The position numbers were made by a program, and so were the translations under genes. From the NCBI GenBank assembly GCA_910585485.1, contig CAJUEZ010000001.1:62001-126000 (forward strand): a stretch of 64,000 nt of DNA, in the 5' to 3' direction. The notes under the pieces are model-generated. The model made no database searches and was not told the origin of the DNA. It was given only the letters and a program-made list of their open reading frames with translations. Below, piece after piece: positions 32,868 through 42,973 of the stretch. Position 1 is the first letter of the stretch. The number at the start of each line of letters is the position of its first letter. Source of the stretch: an uncultured Clostridia bacterium. Its GTDB lineage: Bacteria > Bacillota > Clostridia > UBA1381.

Positions 32868-33548
32868 ATGAAAATACTGATAATTGAAGATGATTTAAGT
32901 TTAATAAACGGTCTGTCATTCGCCATTAAGAAGCAGGGCTATGAATTGGATATTGCCCGTACAAGCGCGGAGGCGGACACAATATTTGAAAACGGAAAAT
33001 ACGATTTGGTAATCCTTGACGTGTCGCTCCCAGACGGTTCGGGCTTTGACATATGCAAAAAAATCCGTCAGACGTCAAAAGTGCCGGTTATTTTCCTCAC
33101 CGCCGCGGACGAGGAAACCGACATTATAATGGGGCTTGACATCGGCGGCGATGATTATATTACAAAGCCCTTTAAGCTTGCGGTACTGCTGTCAAAAATA
33201 AACGCAATTTTACGCAGAAGCAACGATTTTAATACATCGGACACGGAACTTTGCTCAAACGGCATAAGAGTGGAGCTCTTAAAAAACAAGGTGTACAAAA
33301 ACAATACTCCGATTGAGCTGACGGCAAACGAATACAAGCTCCTGTGCCTTTTTATGCAGAACACCGACATCGTTCTGACTTCTGACCGTATTTTGGGCAA
33401 GCTGTGGGACTGCGATGAAAACTACATCGACAACAATACGCTGACCGTATATATTCGCAGGCTCCGCACAAAAATCGAGGACAATCCGAGCGAGCCTAAA
33501 ATGATAGTAACAATCAGAGGAATGGGATATAAATGGAGTGTGTCATGA
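32868..33548 (+). CDS. OmpR-family response regulator
   Basis: This 226-residue protein has a receiver domain with EDD (residues 7-9), phospho-Asp in LVILDVSLPDGSGFD (~51), Thr in FLTA and Lys in YITKPF. It is followed by a winged-helix DNA-binding domain (~125-226: LTANEYKLLCLF, IDNNTLTVYIRRLRTKIEDN, RGMGYKWSV). It overlaps its sensor kinase by 4 bases (ATGA). It likely activates the ABC genes at 34652 through the 11-bp repeats at 34578. Confidence 0.93.
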   Translation: MKILIIEDDLSLINGLSFAIKKQGYELDIARTSAEADTIFENGKYDLVILDVSLPDGSGFDICKKIRQTSKVPVIFLTAADEETDIIMGLDIGGDDYITKPFKLAVLLSKINAILRRSNDFNTSDTELCSNGIRVELLKNKVYKNNTPIELTANEYKLLCLFMQNTDIVLTSDRILGKLWDCDENYIDNNTLTVYIRRLRTKIEDNPSEPKMIVTIRGMGYKWSVS

Positions 33549-34582
33549 AAATATTTACGAATAAAAATATAAAAGCTCTCTTTTGCGCGGTTTCGGTATG
33601 TATTTTAATTTTTGTGCTGATTTTTGCGCTTCTGATGATATTTGAAGTGAGGCATACGGCGGTATTGATATTTATATGCGGTATAGCTTTGTTTTTTGCG
33701 GTGTTTACAGCTCTATACCGATACTTTACCGAGCAGAATAAAATTCTTAAAAATGCACAGAAGCAGATTTCCGAATACATTTCGGGAAACAGGGACGCGC
33801 GGATTGAATGTGACGACGAGGGCGAGATGAACAAACTGTTTCACGAGATTAACTCACTTGCTTCAATCCTTAACGCGCACGCCCAAAAGGAAAACCGTTC
33901 AAAGGAATTTTTAAAAAATACCATATCCGATATTTCACATCAGCTGAAAACACCGCTTGCGGCGCTTAATATTTACAACGGAATTATGCAGGATAGTACA
34001 ACAGATTTATCTGAAATTAAGGAATTCACCGCCCTTTCGGAAAAGGAGCTTGACAGAATAGAAGCGCTTGTGCAAACCCTTTTGAAAATAACGAAGCTTG
34101 ACGCGGGAACAATAGCGGTTGACAGAAAAAACGAGAATGTTTATGAAATACTTGAGGATATAAAAAAACGTTTCTCACTCCGCGCGAAGCAGGAGGACAA
34201 ACCGCTCGTTCTGACGGGCGACGCCTCGGCAATGCTTTTCTGCGACCGCGTATGGCTTGCGGAGGCAGTTCAAAACATTGTTAAAAACGCGCTCGACCAT
34301 ACTTCAAAGGGCGATAAAATAAGCATAGAATGTAAAAATCTTTCGTCAATAATGCAGATTACGATTAAGGATACGGGAAGCGGTATTCACCCCGAGGATT
34401 TGCACCACATATTCAAACGCTTTTATCGCAGTCGCTTTTCAAATGACACGCAGGGCATAGGTCTTGGACTTCCGCTTGCAAAGTCAATTGTTGAGGCGCA
34501 TAACGGCACGATTGAGGTTGACAGCGAACTCGGAAAAGGCACGGCGTTTACATTGAATTTTTTAATTCCTACAAAATTGTAG
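33545..34582 (+). CDS. Sensor histidine kinase
   Basis: The start at 33545 overlaps the regulator stop. The 345-residue protein has two N-terminal helices (~13-35 and ~38-58) with almost no extracellular loop, then the H-box DISHQLKTPLAAL, N-box NIVKNALDHT, DTGSGI and GIGLGLPLAKS. Kinases with a minimal outside loop usually sense through a partner transporter, as in peptide-antibiotic detoxification systems. The two FtsX-type permeases downstream fit that role. Confidence 0.92.
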   Translation: MKIFTNKNIKALFCAVSVCILIFVLIFALLMIFEVRHTAVLIFICGIALFFAVFTALYRYFTEQNKILKNAQKQISEYISGNRDARIECDDEGEMNKLFHEINSLASILNAHAQKENRSKEFLKNTISDISHQLKTPLAALNIYNGIMQDSTTDLSEIKEFTALSEKELDRIEALVQTLLKITKLDAGTIAVDRKNENVYEILEDIKKRFSLRAKQEDKPLVLTGDASAMLFCDRVWLAEAVQNIVKNALDHTSKGDKISIECKNLSSIMQITIKDTGSGIHPEDLHHIFKRFYRSRFSNDTQGIGLGLPLAKSIVEAHNGTIEVDSELGKGTAFTLNFLIPTKL

Positions 34583-34610
34583 GGGAAATGTAGGGGTACT
34601 GTAGTATTTA
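34578..34610 (+). promoter_or_regulatory. Three 11-bp direct repeats, likely regulator binding site
   Basis: TGTAGGGGAAA, TGTAGGGGTAC and TGTAGTATTTA in perfect 11-base register (one helical turn), overlapping the kinase stop and preceding TATTAT near 34615. This is typical of OmpR-family operators, here placed to activate the ABC genes. Confidence 0.7.
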
Positions 34611-34651
34611 TATGATATTATGACAACACCAAACAGAAAGAGGTGTTTTTT

Positions 34652-35347
34652 ATGAACTTATTGGAGGTTAAAAACCTAAGCAAAACCTACGGAAGCGGTG
34701 AAACCGCCGTCCGCGCGCTGAAGAATGTCAGCTTTTCCGTACCGAAAGGCGAGTTTGTCGCGGTTGTAGGCGAGTCGGGAAGCGGAAAATCAACGCTTCT
34801 CAATATGATAGGCGCGCTTGACACGCCCTCGGACGGCAAGGTGTTCATCGACGGCAAGGACACATTTTCAATGAAAGACCAAAATCTTACAGTCTTTCGG
34901 CGCCGTAATATCGGCTTTATTTTTCAGTCCTTTAACTTAATACCCGAGCTGACGGTTGAGCAGAACATAATATTCCCCGTGCTTCTCGATTACAAAAAGC
35001 CCGACAAGCAATATTTAGAGGAGCTTTTGACGGTGTTAAACTTAAAGGAACGCCGTAATCACCTTCCAAGCCAGCTATCGGGCGGACAACAGCAGAGAGT
35101 TGCAATAGGCAGAGCGTTAATCACCCGTCCCTCGCTAATCTTAGCCGACGAGCCTACGGGCAACCTTGACACGCAGAACAGCAGTGAGGTAATCGCGCTT
35201 TTGAGAGAAGCGTCCAGAAAGTATGAGCAGACGATTATTATGATTACGCATAACCGTTCAATCGCCGCTTCCGCTGACCGCGTTCTGAATGTGTCCGACG
35301 GCGCGCTTACAGACTTGGGAGGTGTCAGCAATGAAAAGCTATCTTGA
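34652..35347 (+). CDS. ABC transporter ATPase (MacB/BceA type)
   Basis: The ATG at 34652 follows AAAGAGGTG. The 231-residue ATPase has Walker [10 protein letters not shown], signature [15 protein letters not shown], Walker [13 protein letters not shown] and a His switch in MITHN. FtsE/MacB/BceA-like ATPases power FtsX-type permeases that act on lipids, peptides or cell-wall antibiotics. It overlaps the first permease by 17 bases. Confidence 0.93.
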   Translation: MNLLEVKNLSKTYGSGETAVRALKNVSFSVPKGEFVAVVGESGSGKSTLLNMIGALDTPSDGKVFIDGKDTFSMKDQNLTVFRRRNIGFIFQSFNLIPELTVEQNIIFPVLLDYKKPDKQYLEELLTVLNLKERRNHLPSQLSGGQQQRVAIGRALITRPSLILADEPTGNLDTQNSSEVIALLREASRKYEQTIIMITHNRSIAASADRVLNVSDGALTDLGGVSNEKLS

Positions 35348-37643
35348 TTTAATCCCAAAAAGCGCAAGGGTACACAGAAAACAGAACCGTCTGACGCTTA
35401 TTTGTATAGTCCTGGCGGTTTTTCTTGTAACCGTAATCTTTTCAATAACGGACGTGTGGGTATCGTCCGAAAAAGAAGCTATGATCAAAAAACACGGAGA
35501 TTATCATATCGTTCTTAACAACATTCCGTCAGAAACGGCGGAAAATATCGGAAGCCGCTCGGAGGTTTCCTCGGTATCGTGGTTCGGCAATATAAATGAC
35601 AGAGCTATGGACGACTATTATATAAATGGCGCTCAAACAGTTATAAATGGAGCGGAGCAATCGTATATTTACGATATTCGCAAATACAGCGTTGAGGGCT
35701 CATATCCGCAAAATGACAGTGAGGTAATGCTGAGCTCGGCATTAAGCGATAGCTTTCATATCGGAGACAGCGTTACGGTAAATACGCCGTCGGGCGATTT
35801 TGCCTATACCGTTTCCGGCTTTTGCGACGACAGCGTGGAAATAGATAACAGAAGCGTATTTTACGCCTATGTGGATATGACGGCGTTTGAGGTCCTGTGC
35901 TCCATAAATAATATTGAATACTCTCCCGAATACTTTATTCAGTTCAGCGAAAAAACAAAAGTAAAACAGGCTGTAGCGGATATAAAAATGCAGTACGGTT
36001 TGTCGGACGAAAATGTGGACGAAAATATGGCTGTGCTCGGTCTGTCAGGGCAAAGCACAAAACAGCAATTGGCAGGATTTTATCCACTTGCGGGAGTACT
36101 GTTTATATTTGTTTTAATTGCGGGCTCGCTGATGATTTCAAGCTGTATGAACAGCAATGTGGCGCAGAGGACGAAGTTTTTCGGAATGCTCCGCTGTATC
36201 GGCGCGAGCAAAAAGCAGATTATCCGATTTGTGCGTCTGGAGGCGCTTAATTGGTGCAAGGCCGCCATTCCGATTGGCTGCGGTATAGGCGTCGGAGTGA
36301 CTTGGCTTGTCTGTGAAATTCTGAAATATTTAGTCGGCGGCGAATTTACGGACTTTCAGTTTAAATTTAGTATTATAGGTGTTATCTGCGGTGTCGCGGT
36401 TGGAATTATAACTGTGCTTCTGGCGGCTCACTCGCCGGCAAAACGCGCGGCTCGTGTTTCGCCCGTTGCGGCGGTATCGGGCAATACGGATGAAACAAAA
36501 GGCATTTCACATGCCGCAAACACAAGGCTTTTCAAGGTGGAAACAGCTCTCGGCGTAAATCACGCAACCTCGTCAAAGAAAAATCTTGTGCTTATGACAC
36601 TATCCTTCGCGTTTACAATTATTCTGTTTTTCAGCTTTTTTGCCGCTCTTGATTTTGCAAATGCGCTTATGCCGTCGTCAAAGGATTTCACAAGCGATGT
36701 CGCTGTTTCAAGCGTTAACTTTGCGAATGATATTGATAAAAACGTTAAATCACAGATGGAGCAGGTTGAGGGCGTTCAGAAGGTTTTTTCAAACTCATTC
36801 AGACTTGATACGCCTGCGGAAATTAACGGAAACGAGGCTGTCGCAGACCTGATTTCTTATGATGACAATTTATTTGCCTTGGCGAAAAACAATCTTGTCG
36901 CCGGCGATATATCAAAGGTTTACGGAAATTCGCAATATGCGCTTACCGCGTTTAACGAGGGAAGCCGTCTAAACGTCGGCGATAAAATCAAATTCGGCGG
37001 CGAAACCTTAGAAATTGCGGCAGTCAGTTCACAAAGTATAATGGGCGGCGCAAATCCGCTTATATATGTTTCGGAGGAGACCTTTACGCGTCTTACAGGC
37101 GAGGAAAATTATATCGCTCTTAATGTAATGCTGGGTAAAGACGCGACGGACCAAACCGTAAAAGAGCTTAAATTTATCGCGGGCGATAACGAATTTCTGG
37201 ACAGGCGCGAGGAAAATCAATCGACCAACTCCTCGTTCTGGGTAGCGCATATAGCGGCTTACGCATTTTTGGCGATTGTCGCGCTGATTACGATTTTCAA
37301 TATTATGAACAGTATTTCAATGAGCGTGTCTGCGAGAATAAAGCAGTACGGCTCAATGCGCGCTGTCGGCATGAGTATTCGTCAGCTTACGAAAATGATT
37401 AGAGCCGAGGCAGTAACGTATGCCGTGTGCGGACTTATCGCAGGGTGCGCCGTCGGGCTTTCTATGCACTACCTGATAACGAAAAAGCTCATAATCGACC
37501 ATTTCGGCGGAGTGTGGAGCATTCCTCTTGCCGCAATCGCAATAGTGCTTGCGATAGTCGCGCTGGCGGTTATCGCGGCGGTACACGCGCCGTCAAAGAG
37601 AATTAAAACCATGTCGATTACTGATACAATTCAGGCGCAGTAA
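35331..37643 (+). CDS. FtsX-type ABC permease 1
   Basis: The ATG at 35331 follows GGGAGGTG inside the end of the ATPase gene. The 770-residue protein has one N-terminal helix ([14 protein letters not shown]), a ~200-residue outside domain, three helices (~250-370), a second long outside domain, and a C-terminal helix trio starting [20 protein letters not shown]. Two FtsX domains are thus present. It is a paralogue of the next gene and likely forms a heterodimer with it. Confidence 0.88.
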   Translation: MKSYLDLIPKSARVHRKQNRLTLICIVLAVFLVTVIFSITDVWVSSEKEAMIKKHGDYHIVLNNIPSETAENIGSRSEVSSVSWFGNINDRAMDDYYINGAQTVINGAEQSYIYDIRKYSVEGSYPQNDSEVMLSSALSDSFHIGDSVTVNTPSGDFAYTVSGFCDDSVEIDNRSVFYAYVDMTAFEVLCSINNIEYSPEYFIQFSEKTKVKQAVADIKMQYGLSDENVDENMAVLGLSGQSTKQQLAGFYPLAGVLFIFVLIAGSLMISSCMNSNVAQRTKFFGMLRCIGASKKQIIRFVRLEALNWCKAAIPIGCGIGVGVTWLVCEILKYLVGGEFTDFQFKFSIIGVICGVAVGIITVLLAAHSPAKRAARVSPVAAVSGNTDETKGISHAANTRLFKVETALGVNHATSSKKNLVLMTLSFAFTIILFFSFFAALDFANALMPSSKDFTSDVAVSSVNFANDIDKNVKSQMEQVEGVQKVFSNSFRLDTPAEINGNEAVADLISYDDNLFALAKNNLVAGDISKVYGNSQYALTAFNEGSRLNVGDKIKFGGETLEIAAVSSQSIMGGANPLIYVSEETFTRLTGEENYIALNVMLGKDATDQTVKELKFIAGDNEFLDRREENQSTNSSFWVAHIAAYAFLAIVALITIFNIMNSISMSVSARIKQYGSMRAVGMSIRQLTKMIRAEAVTYAVCGLIAGCAVGLSMHYLITKKLIIDHFGGVWSIPLAAIAIVLAIVALAVIAAVHAPSKRIKTMSITDTIQAQ

Positions 37644-37658
37644 AGGACGGTGATTATT

Positions 37659-40016
37659 ATGAAAAGCTATTTAAGCCTTATCCCAATTTCCGCGCGCGTA
37701 AAGAAAAAGCAGAACAGAATGACAATTATATGTATTATTCTCGCCGTATTTCTTGTTACCGCTATATTTTCCATGGCGGACATGGAACTTAGAAGTCAGA
37801 AAATACGCGCGATTTCCGATTACGGTAACTGGCATATAGCTCTGAAAAACATTTCGGATGCGGACGCGGAACAAATCAAGGCAAGAGATGACATTGAAGC
37901 CTCCGCATGGTACACTTCGCTTAATTACCGATTAAAGGACGATTACTATATAAACTCCAAGCGTACCGCGATATGCGGTATCGAAAGAGCGATTGCCGAG
38001 GATATTTTATCAGGCAGGATTACCGAGGGCGAATACCCGAATAACGATAACGAAATACTGCTAACTGAAAATGCGAAGGACAGTCTGGGAGTTGGTATAG
38101 GCGACAGCGTTACGCTGAAAACTCCCAAGGGCGAAGAAAAATTTATCATTTCAGGCTTTGAAACGACTACCGCAATGGTAAATAAAACCGACGCGGTTGT
38201 CACGCTTATGCCGCTTAACAGATACAGGCAGTTTTATTCCGAAGCAACTGCGGCAGAACTTGAGAACTCGGACAAAATGTATTATGTGCAATTTAAAGAG
38301 AAGTGCAATATCAAAAAAGCAATAGCGGACATACAAAAAACGTATCATTTGACAGATGAACAAATCGGGCAGAACACGGCTCTTTTAGGCGTTATGGGAA
38401 TGAGCGGTGACTCATATATGCTCGGACTGTACATTGCGGCGGCGGTGCTGTTTTTGATGGTGCTTACGGCAGGAGTGCTGATGATTACAAGCAGTATGAA
38501 CAGCAACATTGCCGACAGAACGGAGTTTTTCGGAATGATGAGATGTACGGGGGCAAGCAGAAATCAGATTATGAGATTTGTGCGTTTGGAGGCGCTCAAT
38601 TGGTGCAAAACAGCAATTCCGATAGGTGTAATCTGCGGTATAGCTGTGACGTGGGCGCTGTGCGCCGTGCTCAGATTTCTGAGCCATGCATATTTCGGGA
38701 CTATGCCTGTATTCGGTGTGAGCGCAGGCGGAATTATAGCAGGAATTGTTATGGGAATTTTAACGGTTTTGCTTGCGGCGCAGTCGCCTGCGAAGCGCGC
38801 TTCCAGGGTTTCGCCTGTTTCGGCGGTATCGGGTAACGCAAGCGGTACGGGAAAGATAAAGCATGCCTTTAACACGAGAGTGTTAAGGGTAGACACTACG
38901 CTTGGAATAAACCATGCGGTATGCAGTAAAAAGAATTTTTTGCTTATGGTCGGCTCGTTTGCGCTGAGCATAGTGCTGTTTCTTTCGTTCTCCGCGCTTA
39001 TTACCTTTATGAACCACGCCGTTACGCCTTTAAAGCCATATACGCCCGATTTATCGGTCGTATGTGAGGACAGCTCGTGCTCAATAGATAAGACGCTTGC
39101 GGACAAAATTTCGGGAATGAACGGCGTAAAGCGCGTGTACGGCAGGAGCTTTGCGTATGATATACCTGCAAAAATCGGCGGTACGGATAAAAAGGTAACT
39201 CTTATTTCATACGAAAGCAATCAGTTTAATTGGATTGACGAAAACGGCTGGGCAGATGATAAGATAGGTCTTGAAAAAACCGCAAAGGATACGGGTGAAG
39301 GCAATGTGCTGATGGTATACAGCCCTGAAACTGATGTCAGTTCGGGCAATACGGTTACGACAAGTCTTGGAGATTTGACGATTGCAGGCGTGGTCGCTCA
39401 TGTACCGTTTGACCGTTCGGACGGTGAGGAAACACTGATTTGCTCCGAGGCTTTATTTGAAAAGCTTGCAGGAAATGATAAATACACGATTATTGATATT
39501 CAGATGAACAAAAATGCCAAGGACGAAGATGTAAATGCAATACGCGCTTTGTCCGAGGGATATCTGTTCTCAGATAACAGGCTTTCAAATAAAGAAGCCA
39601 GAGGCGCGTACTATTCCTTTGCGCTGTTTGTGTACGGTTTTCTGGCGGTTATCGCAATGATTGCGGTATTTAACATAATGAACAGCATTTCTATGAGCGT
39701 GTCCGCGCGTATTAAGCAGTACGGCTCAATGCGCGCTATTGGTATGAGTATCCGTCAGCTTACGAAAATGATTAGAGCCGAGGCGATAACGTATGCCGTA
39801 TTCGGGTGTATCACAGGGTGCGCTCTTGGGCTTGGCGCGCATAGGTTTCTGTATGGCAGGCTCGTAACCTCGCATTGGGGTGATGTTTGGTCCGTGCCGT
39901 TTTCGGCAGTAACGGTTATTGTATTGCTTACATGCCTTACAGCAGTTGCCGCGGTACATTTTCCGTCAAAACGGATAAAACGCATGGCGATAACAGATAC
40001 AATAAATGAACTGTAA
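37659..40016 (+). CDS. FtsX-type ABC permease 2
   Basis: The start ATG at 37659 follows AAAGGACGG; an upstream GTG is part of that site. The 785-residue protein has the same layout as permease 1 and near-identical blocks ([48 protein letters not shown]). The two outside domains diverge most. Tandem duplication with divergence suggests a heterodimeric complex with the single upstream ATPase. The substrate may be a peptide antibiotic; this is inference from the two-component context. Confidence 0.88.
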   Translation: MKSYLSLIPISARVKKKQNRMTIICIILAVFLVTAIFSMADMELRSQKIRAISDYGNWHIALKNISDADAEQIKARDDIEASAWYTSLNYRLKDDYYINSKRTAICGIERAIAEDILSGRITEGEYPNNDNEILLTENAKDSLGVGIGDSVTLKTPKGEEKFIISGFETTTAMVNKTDAVVTLMPLNRYRQFYSEATAAELENSDKMYYVQFKEKCNIKKAIADIQKTYHLTDEQIGQNTALLGVMGMSGDSYMLGLYIAAAVLFLMVLTAGVLMITSSMNSNIADRTEFFGMMRCTGASRNQIMRFVRLEALNWCKTAIPIGVICGIAVTWALCAVLRFLSHAYFGTMPVFGVSAGGIIAGIVMGILTVLLAAQSPAKRASRVSPVSAVSGNASGTGKIKHAFNTRVLRVDTTLGINHAVCSKKNFLLMVGSFALSIVLFLSFSALITFMNHAVTPLKPYTPDLSVVCEDSSCSIDKTLADKISGMNGVKRVYGRSFAYDIPAKIGGTDKKVTLISYESNQFNWIDENGWADDKIGLEKTAKDTGEGNVLMVYSPETDVSSGNTVTTSLGDLTIAGVVAHVPFDRSDGEETLICSEALFEKLAGNDKYTIIDIQMNKNAKDEDVNAIRALSEGYLFSDNRLSNKEARGAYYSFALFVYGFLAVIAMIAVFNIMNSISMSVSARIKQYGSMRAIGMSIRQLTKMIRAEAITYAVFGCITGCALGLGAHRFLYGRLVTSHWGDVWSVPFSAVTVIVLLTCLTAVAAVHFPSKRIKRMAITDTINEL

Positions 40017-40041
40017 ATGCAGATAAACCGTATAATGCCCT

Positions 40042-40170
40042 ATGCATCGACGGTGCATACTTCCAAAAATCCAAGAATATTTTAAACGTGAGGAGAGTAG
40101 GAAAGAATTTGAAATTTACATACAACGGCAGTATCAAATTAATATGATACTGCCGTTTTTTTCTTTGTGA
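40042..40170 (+). pseudogene. Decayed second copy of the small element gene
   Basis: From 40051 the frame reads RCILPKIQEYFKREESRKEF, matching RCILPKIQAYFESKEGNKEF of 26092-26244. The 5' half and ribosome site are gone, and the frame runs through the terminator to TGA at 40168. A further open stretch after 40210 (GIKHGGFSIRQFANML) may be another remnant; I cannot name it. Confidence 0.7.
40124..40163 (+). terminator. Terminator shared with the element at 26261
   Basis: AACGGCAGTATCA / TGATACTGCCGTT, loop AATTAATA, then TTTTTTC. The stem is almost the same as at 26261. Confidence 0.88.
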
Positions 40171-40286
40171 ATATAGAACCTTTTGGATATTATCAGTAAT
40201 AGGGAAAACCCGCGCGGGAATTAAACACGGTGGTTTCAGCATCAGGCAATTTGCCAATATGCTCACACGTTTAGACGTGTCTGAAA

Positions 40287-41177
40287 TTATTCAATATAAA
40301 AATCAGATATATTGTCGGGTCCCTCTAATATTTGTCGTTCTACATATAAATTCAAATCCGCGTTTGTGGCAACAGACCATTTTACAAGCGCGATTTTTCT
40401 GTTATCTATTTCTATACCTGTTATGCTGCGGGGGTGAACGCAGCTGCCATCGTTGAAATAAAGTCCTGCGCCGGGTTTGGGATAGGCGGGTCGGTGAGTG
40501 TGCCCGGCAATAAGCATGATATGGTTAGTGTTTGCAAATGACGCGAGTTTTTTTTCAATAGTTTCTTTCTTGCTATGATTGCGAGCGGCTCCGGTAGGCG
40601 CGGTGAAACCGATAAGTTCCAGAGGCCTCCAGAAATATCGCACAAGAAAACGCGCTGCGGGCCATATTGTATCGTTAAGAAAACTTCCTTGATGACCGTG
40701 TACAAGAAGAATTTTTTTCTTTGTTTTGATATCCTCAAGAATTAGTCCCTCAGGCATCTGAATGCCGGGGAAAAGCTTACATTCAGCGCTGTCGCAATAA
40801 AAATTATTAAACGCTTTATCAGCGAGATGTTTTCTTCGTTTCACTATATCATGATTTCCATAGAGCATATGCAGCCGATTCTCATCATAAAATTTTGACA
40901 TTATCCAAAAAATATCAGTATGAGTGGAAATAATAGGCTGTATTTTGCGATTTTCCCATAATTCGTCACCATCGCCGAGTTCTATATAAGTGTAACCGTT
41001 GTTATAATAATACTGAAGCGCGGCAAATTGGAGAATCTGGTTTGGCAAAAAGTTATCGCCCGTATTACCCTGACCTCTGTGGCAGTCGCTCATTATGATA
41101 AATTTTGAACACTCATCAAAAGGTATTACTTCCGCGGTATTATATACGCACCGCAGTCTTTTTGCAACGGCAGACAT
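40287..41177 (-). CDS. Calcineurin-like metallophosphoesterase
   Basis: This 296-residue protein has all five metal-site motifs in order: SDCHRG, GDGDELW, GNHD, VHGHQG and AGHTHRP. The segment between GNHD and VHGHQG is long, and a hydrophobic helix (WPAARFLVRYFWRPLELIGF) may touch the membrane. Relatives include UDP-diacylglucosamine hydrolase-like and other phosphodiesterases; the substrate is not known. It starts 2 bases after the DUF4474 stop, so the two are co-translated. Confidence 0.87.
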   Translation of the reverse strand: MSAVAKRLRCVYNTAEVIPFDECSKFIIMSDCHRGQGNTGDNFLPNQILQFAALQYYYNNGYTYIELGDGDELWENRKIQPIISTHTDIFWIMSKFYDENRLHMLYGNHDIVKRRKHLADKAFNNFYCDSAECKLFPGIQMPEGLILEDIKTKKKILLVHGHQGSFLNDTIWPAARFLVRYFWRPLELIGFTAPTGAARNHSKKETIEKKLASFANTNHIMLIAGHTHRPAYPKPGAGLYFNDGSCVHPRSITGIEIDNRKIALVKWSVATNADLNLYVERQILEGPDNISDFYIE

Positions 41178-41179
41178 GA

Positions 41180-42265
41180 CTAACAGCTCCGTGAATCAGA
41201 AGAGCGGCAGGAATAATTTTTTTTCATCTGTTCATACCGGCGCATTCTGCATTTTCTGCACATATCCTGAGTACACATACATGGCGAGCATTGCGGACAT
41301 GGCGGCTCAGGCGGACATGGCGGCTCGGGCGGACATGGCGGTTTGTCGCCGTGAATAAGTTTAATCAGCCATTCAAACGCTCCGAAAAATCCTTTGGCAT
41401 ACAGAGAATTCATCATAAAACCATATAACTCCGGAGCAAATGATTTCAGATATTCCAACTTATCTAAAGTGTCGGAATATTTTGCGGTTACAAATTCAAA
41501 AGCGTCGCAGTTTGTTTTGTTAATACGCTGAACAGCGTCTTCCTGTATTCCCTCCTGAGAAGCGGGCTGACGTGAATGCGGCGTGGTGTATTTAATGCTT
41601 ACCGTATTTTTATGAACGGAAAATTCATTTCGTCCGTAGCCTGCGTTGATTAGCGCGTCAGTAAAAGCCTTACGCATTTGTTGCGAGGGGAATTTGATTT
41701 TTGCCTGCATCACAAGCGAGGATTTTTCAGAAAATTCGCCAAGCTTAAACGCGGTTATCCACCAGTGCCGAGCGCGTCGCGACAGAAGTTTTTTGCCGTT
41801 CCTAAGCAGCACAAAAGCCATGTCAAGCTGTTCCTCATCGCTTATAGGCTCATAGAAAGTACCTGTAAAGCGTTCTGATTCTATATCTTCTCCCGAAGTG
41901 TTATAAACACCGATTTCCGCGCCTGTGGTAATGCCGTATTGTCCCTTCCACAGTTCAATAAGCCAGCGTTTGCCGGCATATGAAAAGGTTATTGGCTCGC
42001 AGTCCATTATCATGCTGAAAAACGGAGCTCCCTCATCATATATTCTGCAATATCCCGCTTCACGCTGCCAACAGTCATGAAGGGAATAGAAATAATCCTT
42101 CTTATAGTTATATGCAAATCCGGCAGAGCGCAAATCGTTATTGAGTTCTTTGAGTTGACGCGCTTTGTCGGGATTAGGTTTGAAATTTCTTAGACGTATA
42201 AAAATTATAAGTCCTAATATTATCAATATAATTGCGATAACTGCAATTATGATATAAGTCAACAT
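41180..42265 (-). CDS. DUF4474 membrane-anchored protein
   Basis: This 361-residue protein has one N-terminal helix (residues 3-24). The DUF4474 core follows (~45-240: YSLHDCWQREAGYCRIYDEG, CEPITFSYAGKRWLIELWKG, QYGITTGAEIGVY), and it ends in a Cys/Pro-rich tail with CPPEPPCPPEPPCPQC and CRKCRMRR. The function is unknown. AAAGGAG precedes the ATG. It is the first gene of the unit with the phosphoesterase. The 176 bases upstream (42266-42441) show no gene. Confidence 0.8.
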   Translation of the reverse strand: MLTYIIIAVIAIILIILGLIIFIRLRNFKPNPDKARQLKELNNDLRSAGFAYNYKKDYFYSLHDCWQREAGYCRIYDEGAPFFSMIMDCEPITFSYAGKRWLIELWKGQYGITTGAEIGVYNTSGEDIESERFTGTFYEPISDEEQLDMAFVLLRNGKKLLSRRARHWWITAFKLGEFSEKSSLVMQAKIKFPSQQMRKAFTDALINAGYGRNEFSVHKNTVSIKYTTPHSRQPASQEGIQEDAVQRINKTNCDAFEFVTAKYSDTLDKLEYLKSFAPELYGFMMNSLYAKGFFGAFEWLIKLIHGDKPPCPPEPPCPPEPPCPQCSPCMCTQDMCRKCRMRRYEQMKKNYSCRSSDSRSC

Positions 42266-42441
42266 AAAAAAATCTCCTTTCTTTCGGTATATGTTATATA
42301 TTATTCAAACATTGAAAAAAAGGTGATATGGAGTAGAATAAACAAAGCGGAAATGTTTGTGCCTGATGAACTTGCGAAAAGCGGTACTGTTGAATTTAAA
42401 TTTTCAGAGAATGGCATTTATGCAAAAGAATATATTGCTCA

Positions 42442-42473
42442 AAAATGGCGTTGTGTTTATACAACGCCATTTT
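42442..42473. terminator. Bidirectional terminator
   Basis: AAAATGGCGTTGT / ACAACGCCATTTT, loop GTTTAT, T-runs on both strands. It ends the Cys-rich gene on the minus strand. Confidence 0.82.
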
Positions 42474-42484
42474 ATTTCGCAATT

Positions 42485-42874
42485 TTAAATATTTTTTATT
42501 TGTTCAAAAACATCGCTGTCATTTTCGGCGGAAAGATCGCTTTCACATTCGGCACAGTTGCAGGTGCAGCAGTCGCCGTTTATGCAGCCTGTGGTCTGAC
42601 CGTTTTTAACATATGTCTCACCAACCATAATGTCCGCTCCGAATACAATCGGAATATTTATCTGCATTTTTTGAGAAATTGTAAATTCAAATTTTCCGTT
42701 TGGTGTGCCGCAGCAAGGCTCGCCTCCGCAGTTTATAATCGGCGCGCCGCAGTTTTCAATACAAATAGGTCCCGGCTCAGCAAAAGGACTTATTGTTACA
42801 GGCAGACAAGCCGTTGTTTCGTGTGTCGCGCTTACAGGGCAGGTGCCCACATCCATAGATTGTTTTTCATGCAC
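42485..42874 (-). CDS. Small cysteine-rich protein, unknown
   Basis: This 129-residue protein starts at GTG 42874, 8 bases after TTAGGGAG. It contains about 12 Cys in pairs (CIENCGAPIINCGGEPCCG, CINGDCCTCNCAEC) around a beta-rich middle (KFEFTISQKMQINIPIVFGA). No signal peptide is seen. The pairs could bind metal or form disulfides. I recognise no family. Confidence 0.6.
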   Translation of the reverse strand: MHEKQSMDVGTCPVSATHETTACLPVTISPFAEPGPICIENCGAPIINCGGEPCCGTPNGKFEFTISQKMQINIPIVFGADIMVGETYVKNGQTTGCINGDCCTCNCAECESDLSAENDSDVFEQIKNI

Positions 42875-42973
42875 AATTATCACTCCCTAAATATTTGATG
42901 ATATATTATATGATGAAAATATTTTAGCTGTGCGGGTTCTTTAAAATAAATTTAGCCCTTTAATAAAATAAGG

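Noticed and set aside
42323..42898. 191-codon + strand frame
   Set aside because: It runs antisense through the Cys-rich gene and straight through a terminator hairpin, and its GTG has no separate ribosome site.
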